A stretch of 64,000 bases of DNA from NCBI GenBank assembly GCA_002307065.1, contig DBTN01000039.1, positions 4,005 through 68,004 on the forward strand. Reading direction: 5' to 3'. This document shows, in pieces, positions 27,236 through 35,543 of the stretch. Under the pieces are notes generated by a model. It had not been told where the DNA came from and did not search any database. It worked only from the letters and a program-made list of their open reading frames with translations. The stretch is from Akkermansiaceae bacterium UBA1315 (GTDB lineage Bacteria; Verrucomicrobiota; Verrucomicrobiia; Verrucomicrobiales; Akkermansiaceae). The translations under genes were made by a program, and so were the position numbers. Each line of letters begins with the position of its first letter. Position 1 is the first letter of the stretch.

Positions 27236-27864
27236 TCCGGTTATCCTTGGTCGAAGATGATTCCTATCTACTGAACCACCTTGCACGCCTTCTCGAACGC
27301 GAGGAAGACATTCAGGTCGTCTCCACCGCCATCAGCGCAGAAGAGGCCATCAAGACTTTCGACTGGAAACAAATTGAAGTTTTGCTCGTCGATCTCGACC
27401 TACCAGGAGCATCCGGCGTCGACCTCATCGCCTACGCGAAAGAGTCCAATCCGAGTCTCCTTGCGATGGTTCATACCATCTACGAAGACCGCGAAACGGT
27501 TTTCAGTGCGATCCGCGCCGGGGCATCCGGTTACATTTTAAAAGGCAGCACGGCTTTAAAAATGGCCAGCTCGATTCGCGAAATGCTCGCCGGAGGTTCG
27601 CCCATCAGCCCGACAATCGCCAGCCGTCTGATTCAGGAATTCCAGCATCAGGCCGAGGAACCGACCGCGATGCTTTCGACCCGTGAAACGAAATTGCTGC
27701 ATCTGCTCGCCAGCGGCCTGATTTACAAAGAAATCGCCAACGAGCTCGGCATCAGCCCGCACACGGTCCACAGCCACATCAGCAATATTTACGGGAAACT
27801 TCAGGCAAAAAGCCGTCCCCAAGCCATGCGTCGCGCGCGCCTGCTGGGCTATTTGAACAAATGA
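27232..27864 (+). CDS. NarL/FixJ-family response regulator (REC + LuxR HTH)
   Basis: 210 aa. The receiver domain (1-120) has VEDD, phospho-acceptor Asp54 in VLLVDLDLPGASG and the Lys in GYILKGS. The C-terminal GerE/LuxR helix-turn-helix has LSTRETKLLHLLASGL, KEIANELGISPHTVHSHISNIYGKL. It overlaps the kinase gene by ATGA, so the two are translationally coupled and form a two-component system. Targets are unknown; the neighbouring tesA-like gene is convergent and not an obvious target. Confidence 0.95.
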   Translation: MIRLSLVEDDSYLLNHLARLLEREEDIQVVSTAISAEEAIKTFDWKQIEVLLVDLDLPGASGVDLIAYAKESNPSLLAMVHTIYEDRETVFSAIRAGASGYILKGSTALKMASSIREMLAGGSPISPTIASRLIQEFQHQAEEPTAMLSTRETKLLHLLASGLIYKEIANELGISPHTVHSHISNIYGKLQAKSRPQAMRRARLLGYLNK

Positions 27865-27869
27865 ACCGC

Positions 27870-28532
27870 TCAGGGTTTTGCCAATAGCTTCTCAATCGTC
27901 GGCCACATGACTTCGGCGATTTTTTTCTGACCTTCCGCCGTCGGATGAATCCGGTCTGCCTGATTGAGATTGGCGACGCCGCCGACTCCTTCGAGCAAGA
28001 AAGGCACCAGGCTCGTCTCATTTTTTTCCGCGACCTCCGGGAAAACCGCGCTGAATTTCGCGACAAAATCCGCACCAAGATTCGGCGGCATCCGCATCCC
28101 TGCAATGACCACCTTGAGACCCGGGATTTTTTGTCGCGCCTTCGTCACGATGCCGGTGAGATTTTCAGCAGTCTGCGTCGGCGGAATTCCGCGCAGCCCA
28201 TCATTTCCTCCCAAAGCGATCACCAGCAAATCCGCTCCGGAGCCCAGCGCCCAATCGACGCGCCGAAGCCCTCCTGCAGTCGTATCTCCGCTGACGCCCG
28301 CATTGACCACTTGATAGGACAAACCGGTCGCGTCGATTTTTTCCTGAATCAGCGCGGGGTAGGCTTGGTCCGGATCCAGTCCGTATCCGGCCGTGATGCT
28401 GTCGCCCAAAAAAACGATTCGCCCTTTGGAAACTTCGGCACCATTTGCAATCGGCGTGTTCACGGCTATCGCTACCATCGCACAAATCGCCCCTCCCAAA
28501 AACAACCGCCTACTCTGATTCTTCGATGTCAT
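27870..28532 (-). CDS. tesA: SGNH-hydrolase, TesA-like arylesterase/lysophospholipase
   Basis: 220-aa secreted esterase of the GDSL/SGNH family (TesA/EstA type). Block I is IVFLGDSITAGYGLD (nucleophile Ser), block II has Gly in NAGVSGDTTAGG, block III is ALGGNDGLRG, and block V DRIHPTAEGQ gives the catalytic Asp/His. The N-terminus NQSRRLFLGGAICAMVAIAV combines an RRxFL twin-arginine-like motif with a hydrophobic stretch ending IANGA, so Tat export is possible. The ATG at 28532 overlaps the opposite ATG of the ABC ATPase gene. The divergent pairing with an ABC ATPase and FtsX-like permease matches the tesA-ybbA-ybbP arrangement of other bacteria. Confidence 0.9.
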   Translation of the reverse strand: MTSKNQSRRLFLGGAICAMVAIAVNTPIANGAEVSKGRIVFLGDSITAGYGLDPDQAYPALIQEKIDATGLSYQVVNAGVSGDTTAGGLRRVDWALGSGADLLVIALGGNDGLRGIPPTQTAENLTGIVTKARQKIPGLKVVIAGMRMPPNLGADFVAKFSAVFPEVAEKNETSLVPFLLEGVGGVANLNQADRIHPTAEGQKKIAEVMWPTIEKLLAKP

Positions 28533-29260
28533 TTTCCGATTCCGACTCAATTCCCTCCATCCTAGAACCCGACCGGTCCTCTGTCAAACCGCCGATCCTC
28601 GAAGTCCGTGGACTTCGGAAAACCTACATCAGTGCGGATCAGGAGCTCACCGTCCTCCATGATATCGATTTCGCCCTCCCCTCCGGCGATACCTGTGCGA
28701 TCATCGGTCCATCCGGAAGTGGAAAAACCACCTTGCTCGGGCTCTGCGCCGGGCTTGATGATGCGTCAGCCGGCTCGGTTCTGCTCGATGGACAGCCGCT
28801 CGAATCGCTGGATCAGGACGAACGAGCCGCTCTGCGAAATCGCCTCGTCGGATTTGTTTTCCAAAATTTCCAGCTCATTCCCACGCTGACCGCGATCGAA
28901 AACGTCCTCATTCCGCTGGAGCTCCGTGGAGAAACCGGTCGCGGGAAAGACGCCGCGGAAATCCTCGCCCAGGTGGGCTTGTCGAAACGTCTCCACCATT
29001 ATCCGCTCCAGCTTTCCGGCGGTGAGCAACAGCGGGTCGCCCTCGCTCGTGCTTTCATTCACCGCCCGAAAATTCTTTTTGCCGACGAGCCGACCGGAAA
29101 TCTCGACGCCGAAACCAGCGAACCGATCGTGGAAATGTTATTCCGTCTCAACCGCGAAGCTGGCACTGCCCTGGTGCTCGTCACTCACGATCCCGGGCTC
29201 GCCGCACGCGCCGGACGGGTGATCAAAATGAAAGCCGGAACCATCCTTTCGGAAAACTGA
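28526..29260 (+). CDS. ybbA: ABC transporter ATPase, YbbA/LolD-like
   Basis: 244-aa MacB/LolD-type ATPase. Walker A is GPSGSGKTTLLG, the Q-loop region VGFVFQNFQLIPTLTAIENV is typical of the MacB/LolD group, the signature is LSGGEQQRVALARA, Walker B ILFADEPTGNLDAET, and the H-loop VLVTHDPGLA. It overlaps the permease start by one base (TGATG), so the two form one transporter. These systems use transenvelope or outer-leaflet mechanotransmission rather than classical import; the substrate of YbbA-YbbP is not established. The ATG at 28526 lies within the 5' end of the opposite tesA-like gene. Confidence 0.92.
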   Translation: MSFSDSDSIPSILEPDRSSVKPPILEVRGLRKTYISADQELTVLHDIDFALPSGDTCAIIGPSGSGKTTLLGLCAGLDDASAGSVLLDGQPLESLDQDERAALRNRLVGFVFQNFQLIPTLTAIENVLIPLELRGETGRGKDAAEILAQVGLSKRLHHYPLQLSGGEQQRVALARAFIHRPKILFADEPTGNLDAETSEPIVEMLFRLNREAGTALVLVTHDPGLAARAGRVIKMKAGTILSEN

Positions 29261-31833
29261 TGTCTGCGAACTCCGTTTCCAAACCGCTGCCGAAACGCAT
29301 CTTGCCAGCGCTTTTCCACCCATGGACTTGGCGGATGGCGTGGCGAGATAGCCGCTCACAACGCGCAAGGTTGATCATTTTCGCGTCAGCGATCGTCGCC
29401 GGAATCGCCTCGTTGGTCGCCATTCACTCGCTGCGCGGCAGCATGCAAACCGGTATCGAGACCCAGGCGAAATCGCTTCTCGGGTCCGACCTCATGCTCT
29501 CATCGCGGCAGCCCATTTCCGAGAATGACGCCACGACTGTCTCTTCGCTCGCCACCCAATCGAGCCGTGAAATCAGCTTTTCCTCGATGCTCTATTTCCC
29601 CACCGCGGACGCTGCTCGATTGGTGCAGGTGCGCGGCGTGGAAGCCGGTTATCCCTTTTACGGAAAAGTCGAAACCACCCCGCCCGGAGCGTGGAACCGC
29701 TTGCAATCGGAATCCGGAATTCTGTTAGAAGCAGCCTTGCTCGATCAATTTGGCGCGAAAGTCGGTGATCGCGTCAAACTCGGATCGCTCGAATTGCCCA
29801 TCCTCGGCGTCATCGATCAACCTGCCCCGCGAACCGGTCGATTCGGCGCGTTTTCTCCTGAAGCCTGCATTCGTTTTGCCGATCTCGATCGAACCGGTTT
29901 GCTGGAAACCGCCAGCCTCAGCTCCCACTACCTGCATCTCAAGCTCCCCCCGCAAACCAACGCGGAGCTTTTGAAAAAGTCCTTTCGCGAACGATTCTCC
30001 GAAAAACCGTGGCGCTTCGAAACGCCCGAAGATCGTCGGGAAAATCTGGGCGATGCCCTGGACAACTTGCAGCAGTTCCTCGGCATCATCGCGCTCGCAT
30101 CCCTGGTGCTCGGCGCGATCGGAGTGGCGGGAGCCGTCCACTCGCATGTCAGCCGCCGACTTTCCACCGTCGCGATTTTGCGCTGTCTCGGCGCGTCGGG
30201 GCCGTTGGCATTTGCCGTGTATTTGGTTCAGGTCATTGCGCTCGGAATTTGCGGTGCGGCGCTCGGCGCGCTGATCGGGATCGCCATGCAAACCGGACTG
30301 CTCGCGCTTTTCCGTGACCGATTCCCGTTCGAAATCGCCATCGCTCCGGAGTGGTGGATCGTCGCTCAAACCACCGCTGCCGGTCTGGCGGTGTGTTGCG
30401 GGTTCGCGTTGTTGCCGTTGCTGAAGATCCGCGACATCTCCCCTGCCATGACCTTGCGCGGCGGTGCGACGCTGGGCGGGATTTCCAAATCGTTTCGCGC
30501 ATGGATCGTTTACAGCCTGCTGACCGGATTGCTGGTGCTGCTTGCCTTGTTAAACGATTCGGACTGGAAACGTTCGCTGGTGCTCGTCGGCGGACTGATT
30601 TTTGCATTCGGACTTCTGCTTGGCGTTGCTCGAGCGCTGGTTTTTACCACCCGAAAAATCGTCAAGCCGAGCTGGCCTTATCTGCTTCGTCAGGGCATCT
30701 CGAATCTGCACCGCCCGCAGAATCAGACGCTTCTTTTCCTGCTCTCACTCGGCCTCGGCACGTTTCTCCTCGTGACGATTTTGCTCAGCGGGAATCTCCT
30801 GAATCAGCGATTGTCGCTTGGGCAATTTTCGGAAAGTCCGAACATCTATCTGATCGACGTTCAACCGGATCAACTCGACGGCGTCACCCGTTTGCTCAAA
30901 GAACAAAATCTCCCCGCGCTCGAAAGCGCGCCGATGATCACCATGCGCATCGAATCGGTCCGAGGCATACCGGTTCGCGAATATGAAAAACAAAACGGCG
31001 TCCCTCGCTGGATCGCCCGCCGCGAATTCCGCTCGACCTATCGTGACTTTTTAAACCCGACGGAAACCCTCGTCGCAGGCGAATGGAAGATGCCAAAAGC
31101 AACCCCCGGCGAACCGGTTTCCCTATCGCTGGAGGAAGAAATCGCAAATGATCTCGACATCCGGATCGGCGACGAAATCACTTTGGACGTCCAGGGAATC
31201 TCGCTTCCGGCAAAAGTGAGCAGCATCCGTAAAGTCGATTGGAGCCGATTCAATCTGAACTTTTTCATGGTCTTCGCACCCGGCGTTCTCGAGTACGCAC
31301 CCGGATTTCACGTCGTCACCAGCCGCCTGCCCGAAGGCACATCTTCAGGCGACCTCCAGCGCGAATTGGTCAAACAATTTCCAAATGTCTCGGCGATCGA
31401 CCTGACGCTGATTTTGGAAACGGTCCGTGAAATCCTCGAACAGATTTCCGCAGTGGTCTCGGTACTCGCCGGATTCACCGTGCTCGCCGGCATCCCCATT
31501 CTCATCGGAACGCTGCTCAACGGTCGCGATCTCCGGACTCGGGAAAGCGTGCTGCTGAGAACCCTCGGCGCGTCTTCCAAACAAGTGCGGACGATTCTGC
31601 TGATCGAATATGCGACGCTTGGATGTCTGTCGGCATTGACCGGTTTGATCCTTGCCAGCGCCGCGAACGCCGGTTTGGCGATCTTCGTTTTCAAAGCATC
31701 GCCATGGCCGGACCCCGTGCTTCTCACCGCGGCCTTCATCATCACGACCGGCCTTTCGATCCTCGGCGGATTATTGCTCAGCCGCGGCGTTAGCAATCAC
31801 CCGCCACTGAGTATTCTCCGCAGCGGGGTTTAG
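29260..31833 (+). CDS. ybbP: FtsX-family ABC permease, YbbP-like
   Basis: 857-aa permease with two FtsX modules. The N-terminal TM (LIIFASAIVAGIASLVAIHSL) is followed by a large extracytoplasmic domain, a first FtsX core near residues 255-410 (LGIIALASLVLGAIGVAGA, VAILRCLGASG), further TM segments near 420-520, a second periplasmic domain, and a second FtsX core near 730-857 (VLLRTLGASSKQVRTILL). This ten-TM layout is that of YbbP rather than LolC/MacB. It pairs with the upstream ATPase. Likely lipid or lipoprotein-related envelope function; substrate unknown. Confidence 0.9.
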   Translation: MSANSVSKPLPKRILPALFHPWTWRMAWRDSRSQRARLIIFASAIVAGIASLVAIHSLRGSMQTGIETQAKSLLGSDLMLSSRQPISENDATTVSSLATQSSREISFSSMLYFPTADAARLVQVRGVEAGYPFYGKVETTPPGAWNRLQSESGILLEAALLDQFGAKVGDRVKLGSLELPILGVIDQPAPRTGRFGAFSPEACIRFADLDRTGLLETASLSSHYLHLKLPPQTNAELLKKSFRERFSEKPWRFETPEDRRENLGDALDNLQQFLGIIALASLVLGAIGVAGAVHSHVSRRLSTVAILRCLGASGPLAFAVYLVQVIALGICGAALGALIGIAMQTGLLALFRDRFPFEIAIAPEWWIVAQTTAAGLAVCCGFALLPLLKIRDISPAMTLRGGATLGGISKSFRAWIVYSLLTGLLVLLALLNDSDWKRSLVLVGGLIFAFGLLLGVARALVFTTRKIVKPSWPYLLRQGISNLHRPQNQTLLFLLSLGLGTFLLVTILLSGNLLNQRLSLGQFSESPNIYLIDVQPDQLDGVTRLLKEQNLPALESAPMITMRIESVRGIPVREYEKQNGVPRWIARREFRSTYRDFLNPTETLVAGEWKMPKATPGEPVSLSLEEEIANDLDIRIGDEITLDVQGISLPAKVSSIRKVDWSRFNLNFFMVFAPGVLEYAPGFHVVTSRLPEGTSSGDLQRELVKQFPNVSAIDLTLILETVREILEQISAVVSVLAGFTVLAGIPILIGTLLNGRDLRTRESVLLRTLGASSKQVRTILLIEYATLGCLSALTGLILASAANAGLAIFVFKASPWPDPVLLTAAFIITTGLSILGGLLLSRGVSNHPPLSILRSGV

Positions 31834-31841
31834 AAGAAAAC

Positions 31842-34451
31842 TCAACACTTCGGCTCCAACCGGGCGATCAAACCGGTCCACCCGGTTTGATGACTTGCCC
31901 CGATTCCTTCACCCGTATCGCCGTTGAAATATTCGTAAAACAACACGAAATCTTTGAAATGCGGGTCGTGCTGGATCTTATCAAATTCGCCCGAAACCGG
32001 CCGACCCCCCTCAGGATCCCGCTGGAAAATTGAGGAAAGCCGGTGAGCAATCTCATCCGCGATCTTTTCCAGAGTGGTATAACTTCCCGAACCCGTCGGA
32101 TATTCCACTTTGAAATCATCTCCATAATAATCGTGGAACCGGTATAACGATTCGATAATGAGATAATTCAAAGGCATCCAGATCGGACCGCGCCAGTTAC
32201 TGTTTCCGCCAAACATTTCATTATCACTCTCCGCAGGTGTATAGCGCACGGTCGATGTCGTCGATCCCGTCGAACAATGATAGGCCTTTTCCTGATAGAC
32301 TTTGGAAAGGGAGCGAATTCCATGCGGCGACAAAAACTCATTCTCGTCCAGCATCCGACGCAGCAGCCGTTTCATGCGATGCCCACGCAGCAGACTGAGC
32401 AAATGTTTATGAGTGCCATCGCTCTCGTCCTGCCAATGACTCACCAGTCGTTGCAGATCCGGACGTTTGGTCATGAACCAAGCCATTTGTTCTTTGAAAT
32501 GAGTCAGCTTGCTCCAACGAGCTTCGTCGATCACTTCCACGGCAAAAAGAGGAATGAGCCCAACAATCGTCCGCAATCGCAACCGGTTCCACGATCCATC
32601 CGGTCGCCGCATGACATCGTAAAAAAAGCCATCTTCTTCATCCCACAGCCCTTCGCCATCGACATTTCCCAGATTCGCCATCGCACCCGCGATGTAGAAA
32701 AAGTGCTGCCCGAACTTGATGGCCATATCTTCGTAAACCGGATCTTCGAGAGCCAACTCCATCGCAATCCGCATCAGATTCAGCGAATACATCGCCATCC
32801 AGCTTGTCGCGTCCGCTTGTTCCAGATGTCCGCCTCCAGGAATCGGCGCGCTGCGATCAAAAACCCCAATGTTATCCAGCCCGAGAAATCCGCCCTCGAA
32901 GATATTATTTCCAAGATCATCCTTCCGATTCACCCACCAGGTGAAATTGATCAGCAGCCGATGATACGCTCTTTTTAGAAATTCCGTATCGCCCTTACCG
33001 GTTTCTTTCAGTTCCGACTCATACACTTTCCAAACTGCCATCGCGTGAACTGGCGGATTCACATCGCTGAAATTCCACTCATACGCAGGGAGCTGCCCAT
33101 TCGGATGCATGTAGGAATCCTTCAGCAATAACAGCAATTGATTCTTCGCAAAATCCGTGTCGATCGACGCGAAAACAATGGCATGGAACGCCAGATCCCA
33201 GGACGCGAACCATGGGTATTCCCATTTGTCCGGCATCGAAATCACATCCGCCGCAATGAAATGCCGCCACTCCGAATTTCGCCCTTCCGCCCGCATCCCG
33301 GCGGCGTCCGATCGCTCATCGTTTAACCACTCCTGAACGTTGAAAGCATAATACTGCTTGCTCCAAAGCATCCCGGCCCATGCTTGCCGCTGGATCCGGC
33401 GATGATCCTCGTCCGATTTTTCACTATGTTTGGCCGAGTAAAAAAGGTCCGCTTCCTGTTTGCGAATATCAAAAATTCCATCAAATCCTGCGAACGGATT
33501 TTCCTGCCGATCTTTGCACAATCGAAGCCGCACCTCGATCTGGCCTTTCGCCGGGACGGTGAAACGATGCCATGCCGCGACTTTGGTGCCGGTGGGTTCG
33601 GAATTCACCGCCGCGGTCTTGCCGTGAACCACACGTTCCGCGATTCCATCTTTGAAACACTTCGCCTCGTTCTTCGCTTCGGGAAATCTCGCGGGGTTTG
33701 TCTCGTTTTCGGTGAACAACAACTCTCCGGGATTTTCGAAATAAACCCAGTACTCCCCTGCTCCCTTGCCATCGATTTTCACCCCGTCCTCGGTCGCTGA
33801 AAGAACGGGTCGTTTTCCTTCCTCTTCCCAATCCGGTGTGTGACGAAACCAGACCGTGGGTAAAACATGAATCTCCGCCGCTTGACCGCCGCGGTTGATC
33901 ACCGTGTAGCGTACCAACAAATCTTCGACATCGTTTTTCGCCGACTCGATCACAACGTCGAAATATCGGTCGCCACCAAAGATCCCGGTCTCGATCAATT
34001 CAAATTCCCGCTCACTCCGCGACTTTTGACGATTCTCCGCCACCAGCCGGTCATAGGGAAAAGCCTCATGAGGATACTTATACAGCATCTTCATGTAACT
34101 GTGAGTCGGCGTGTTATCGAGATAGTAATAAAGCTCCTTCACATCCTCGCCGTGATTTCCCTCAAAATTCGTCAGACCGAACAGCCGCTCCTTGAGAATC
34201 GGGTCGTTCCCGTTCCACAAACCCAGCGCCAGACAGATTTTTTGACGATCATCGGAAATCCCGCCAATCCCGTCTTCACCCCAGCGGTAAGCGTAGCTTC
34301 GTGCCAGATCATGCGAAACGTAGTTCCATGCATCGCCCTCCGCACTGTAGTCCTCCCGAACACTTCCCCACTGACGCTCTGAGAGATACGGCCCCCATTT
34401 CCGCCAGGGATTGGGGTTTTCGAGTCTTGAAAATTCAGGATTCATCATCAT
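31842..34451 (-). CDS. GH63/MGH1-like glucosidase
   Basis: 869-aa (alpha/alpha)6-barrel glycosidase of the GH63 mannosylglycerate-hydrolase-like group. No signal peptide, hence probably cytoplasmic. Recognisable blocks: NPWRKWGPYLSERQWGSVRE at the N-terminus, the beta-domain, WASWDLAFHAIVFASID, PAYEWNFSDVNPPVHA (probable catalytic Asp region), NWRGPIWMPLNY, and LFYEYFNGDTGEGIG (probable catalytic Glu region). The ATG at 34451 has GAGGAG eight bases upstream; ATG 34472 is an alternative. Likely acts on glucosyl or mannosyl glycerate or glucan oligosaccharides. Expressed alone, divergent from the candidate small RNA. Confidence 0.85.
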   Translation of the reverse strand: MMMNPEFSRLENPNPWRKWGPYLSERQWGSVREDYSAEGDAWNYVSHDLARSYAYRWGEDGIGGISDDRQKICLALGLWNGNDPILKERLFGLTNFEGNHGEDVKELYYYLDNTPTHSYMKMLYKYPHEAFPYDRLVAENRQKSRSEREFELIETGIFGGDRYFDVVIESAKNDVEDLLVRYTVINRGGQAAEIHVLPTVWFRHTPDWEEEGKRPVLSATEDGVKIDGKGAGEYWVYFENPGELLFTENETNPARFPEAKNEAKCFKDGIAERVVHGKTAAVNSEPTGTKVAAWHRFTVPAKGQIEVRLRLCKDRQENPFAGFDGIFDIRKQEADLFYSAKHSEKSDEDHRRIQRQAWAGMLWSKQYYAFNVQEWLNDERSDAAGMRAEGRNSEWRHFIAADVISMPDKWEYPWFASWDLAFHAIVFASIDTDFAKNQLLLLLKDSYMHPNGQLPAYEWNFSDVNPPVHAMAVWKVYESELKETGKGDTEFLKRAYHRLLINFTWWVNRKDDLGNNIFEGGFLGLDNIGVFDRSAPIPGGGHLEQADATSWMAMYSLNLMRIAMELALEDPVYEDMAIKFGQHFFYIAGAMANLGNVDGEGLWDEEDGFFYDVMRRPDGSWNRLRLRTIVGLIPLFAVEVIDEARWSKLTHFKEQMAWFMTKRPDLQRLVSHWQDESDGTHKHLLSLLRGHRMKRLLRRMLDENEFLSPHGIRSLSKVYQEKAYHCSTGSTTSTVRYTPAESDNEMFGGNSNWRGPIWMPLNYLIIESLYRFHDYYGDDFKVEYPTGSGSYTTLEKIADEIAHRLSSIFQRDPEGGRPVSGEFDKIQHDPHFKDFVLFYEYFNGDTGEGIGASHQTGWTGLIARLEPKC

Positions 34452-34585
34452 TCCGGTGTCTCCTCGATCCATCGCTCCGACTGGCCCGATGGCAAGGAGA
34501 ACCGCTCAGATTAAAAAATTTCAAGAATTACACATTTCTTTCTAGACAGATCGGCCGAATCGTGGTAATTCTTCTGCGTCGCAAG

Positions 34586-34671
34586 ACAAGGCGGTCCGAC
34601 TGAGATGCCTCCCGGGTTAATGGGTTTTTCCTAGGGGATGATCAGTCGGGCCGCTTTTTTTATTTTGTTTT
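34586..34671 (+). ncRNA. candidate small RNA ending in a strong intrinsic terminator
   Basis: A 13-bp stem pairs GCGGTCCGACTGA (34591-34603) with TCAGTCGGGCCGC (34642-34654), only one position being G-U, around a 38-base loop, and is followed at once by TTTTTTTATTTTGTTTT (34655-34671). The U-tract lies on the plus strand, yet both flanking genes are on the minus strand, so this terminates a plus-strand transcript with no coding gene. Upstream, TAGACA (34550-34555) is 17 bases before a weak TAATTC, a possible promoter. An inner CCTC/GGGG pairing within the loop is possible. 5' end is a guess. Confidence 0.45.
34591..34671 (+). terminator. rho-independent terminator, long stem
   Basis: Stem of 13 bp, 38-base loop, then seven T and a further T-rich run. 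Loop is unusually long for a terminator. Orientation excludes it as the terminator of either neighbouring minus-strand gene, because no A-run precedes the left arm. Confidence 0.7.
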
Positions 34672-34728
34672 GACCCATTGCTCATGGGGTTTTGAAAGGT
34701 TCCATCGAACGCTTTGAAAGCGCAAACG

Positions 34729-35130
34729 TCAGGACGCCTGGGACAGACAATCGTGGATTCCAGCGCGCAGCCGCTCCAGCAGCGTCCGCGTCTCCGGCCG
34801 TAACGTTTGCACCCACGCCTTCATCGATTCATCATTCGCCAAGGCGGGCACACTCGCCCCGGTCAGTCGGTAACCGATCAGAAAATTTTGCGCCTCATCC
34901 CAAGTCGCCACGCTGAAAAGTCCGGCGTAAAACCATGGTTTCGGATCTTCTTGATCGCCCCGGTGTTCACACATCGCCCGCGCCATCCAGCAGGCGAGAT
35001 TCATCCTGGGTTCATCCACCTTCGCGAGGTAGCGCAGCCATTCCTCCGCCCGCTGCCCAAGTCCGTGGTGGACGATCCACTGGCGATTGACACGCCTCGC
35101 CCACGCACATTTTTTCTCCGCATCCGTCAT
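34729..35130 (-). CDS. hypothetical protein downstream of obg operon
   Basis: 133 aa, soluble, helical, rich in Trp (about seven), with MTDAEKKCAWARRVNRQWIV at the start and RPETRTLLERLRAGIHDCL at the end. I do not recognise the family; the hydrophobic pattern (FYAGLFSVATWDEAQNFLIGY) suggests a small alpha-helical fold resembling the DUF6931-type proteins seen in the PVC group, which I cannot confirm. The ATG at 35130 overlaps the TGA of the gamma-glutamylcyclotransferase-like gene by four bases, so it is translationally coupled to it. Confidence 0.7.
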   Translation of the reverse strand: MTDAEKKCAWARRVNRQWIVHHGLGQRAEEWLRYLAKVDEPRMNLACWMARAMCEHRGDQEDPKPWFYAGLFSVATWDEAQNFLIGYRLTGASVPALANDESMKAWVQTLRPETRTLLERLRAGIHDCLSQAS

Positions 35131-35525
35131 GGCGCCTTTGGCTGGGACTTCAGCCAATCGCCACCTTCAATTCGGCGGCTTTCATCGATCGGGCCAATCC
35201 ATTCCCAGACCCAAACATCGAGCTCCTGACCCGTTTCGTCTGAAAAAACGGTCTTGGTGCGGCGGTATTCGCTGCCTTCGATTTCTCCTGCGGAAAGCCC
35301 TTCAAATTGATCGAGAGCCCGTAAATTCGAAGGATTGACCGAATAAACTTCCCCAAAAATCTTTTCACCCTCCTTCAAAACCAGCGCCGGATACCAATCG
35401 ATCCGATACATTTTCCCGATCACCCAACCGGCGGCGATTCGTGTGGAACCCGCCATCCGAAAATGATTCGAGCCGCCACTGCGAAGTGTGCCATAGACAA
35501 ACACCAGTTCCAGCGGCTCGTTCAT
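35127..35525 (-). CDS. gamma-glutamylcyclotransferase-like (GGCT/AIG2) protein
   Basis: 132-aa GGCT/AIG2-like fold (BtrG/YtfP type). The substrate-loop motif FVYGTLRSGGSNH opens the sequence, and the catalytic glutamate is in LDQFEG near residue 75. Family members open gamma-glutamyl amides to 5-oxoproline, or in YtfP-like cases have unknown targets. It lies 18 bases after obg and overlaps the next gene by four bases, so these three genes form an operon. Specific substrate not deducible. Confidence 0.88.
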   Translation of the reverse strand: MNEPLELVFVYGTLRSGGSNHFRMAGSTRIAAGWVIGKMYRIDWYPALVLKEGEKIFGEVYSVNPSNLRALDQFEGLSAGEIEGSEYRRTKTVFSDETGQELDVWVWEWIGPIDESRRIEGGDWLKSQPKAP

Positions 35526-35543
35526 TTTCTCAGTGGTTAAAAA

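Noticed and set aside
34600..34640. CTGAGAT in the hairpin loop, as in the thiamin-pyrophosphate riboswitch core
   Set aside because: The other conserved parts of that riboswitch are absent, and no thiamin gene follows on the plus strand.
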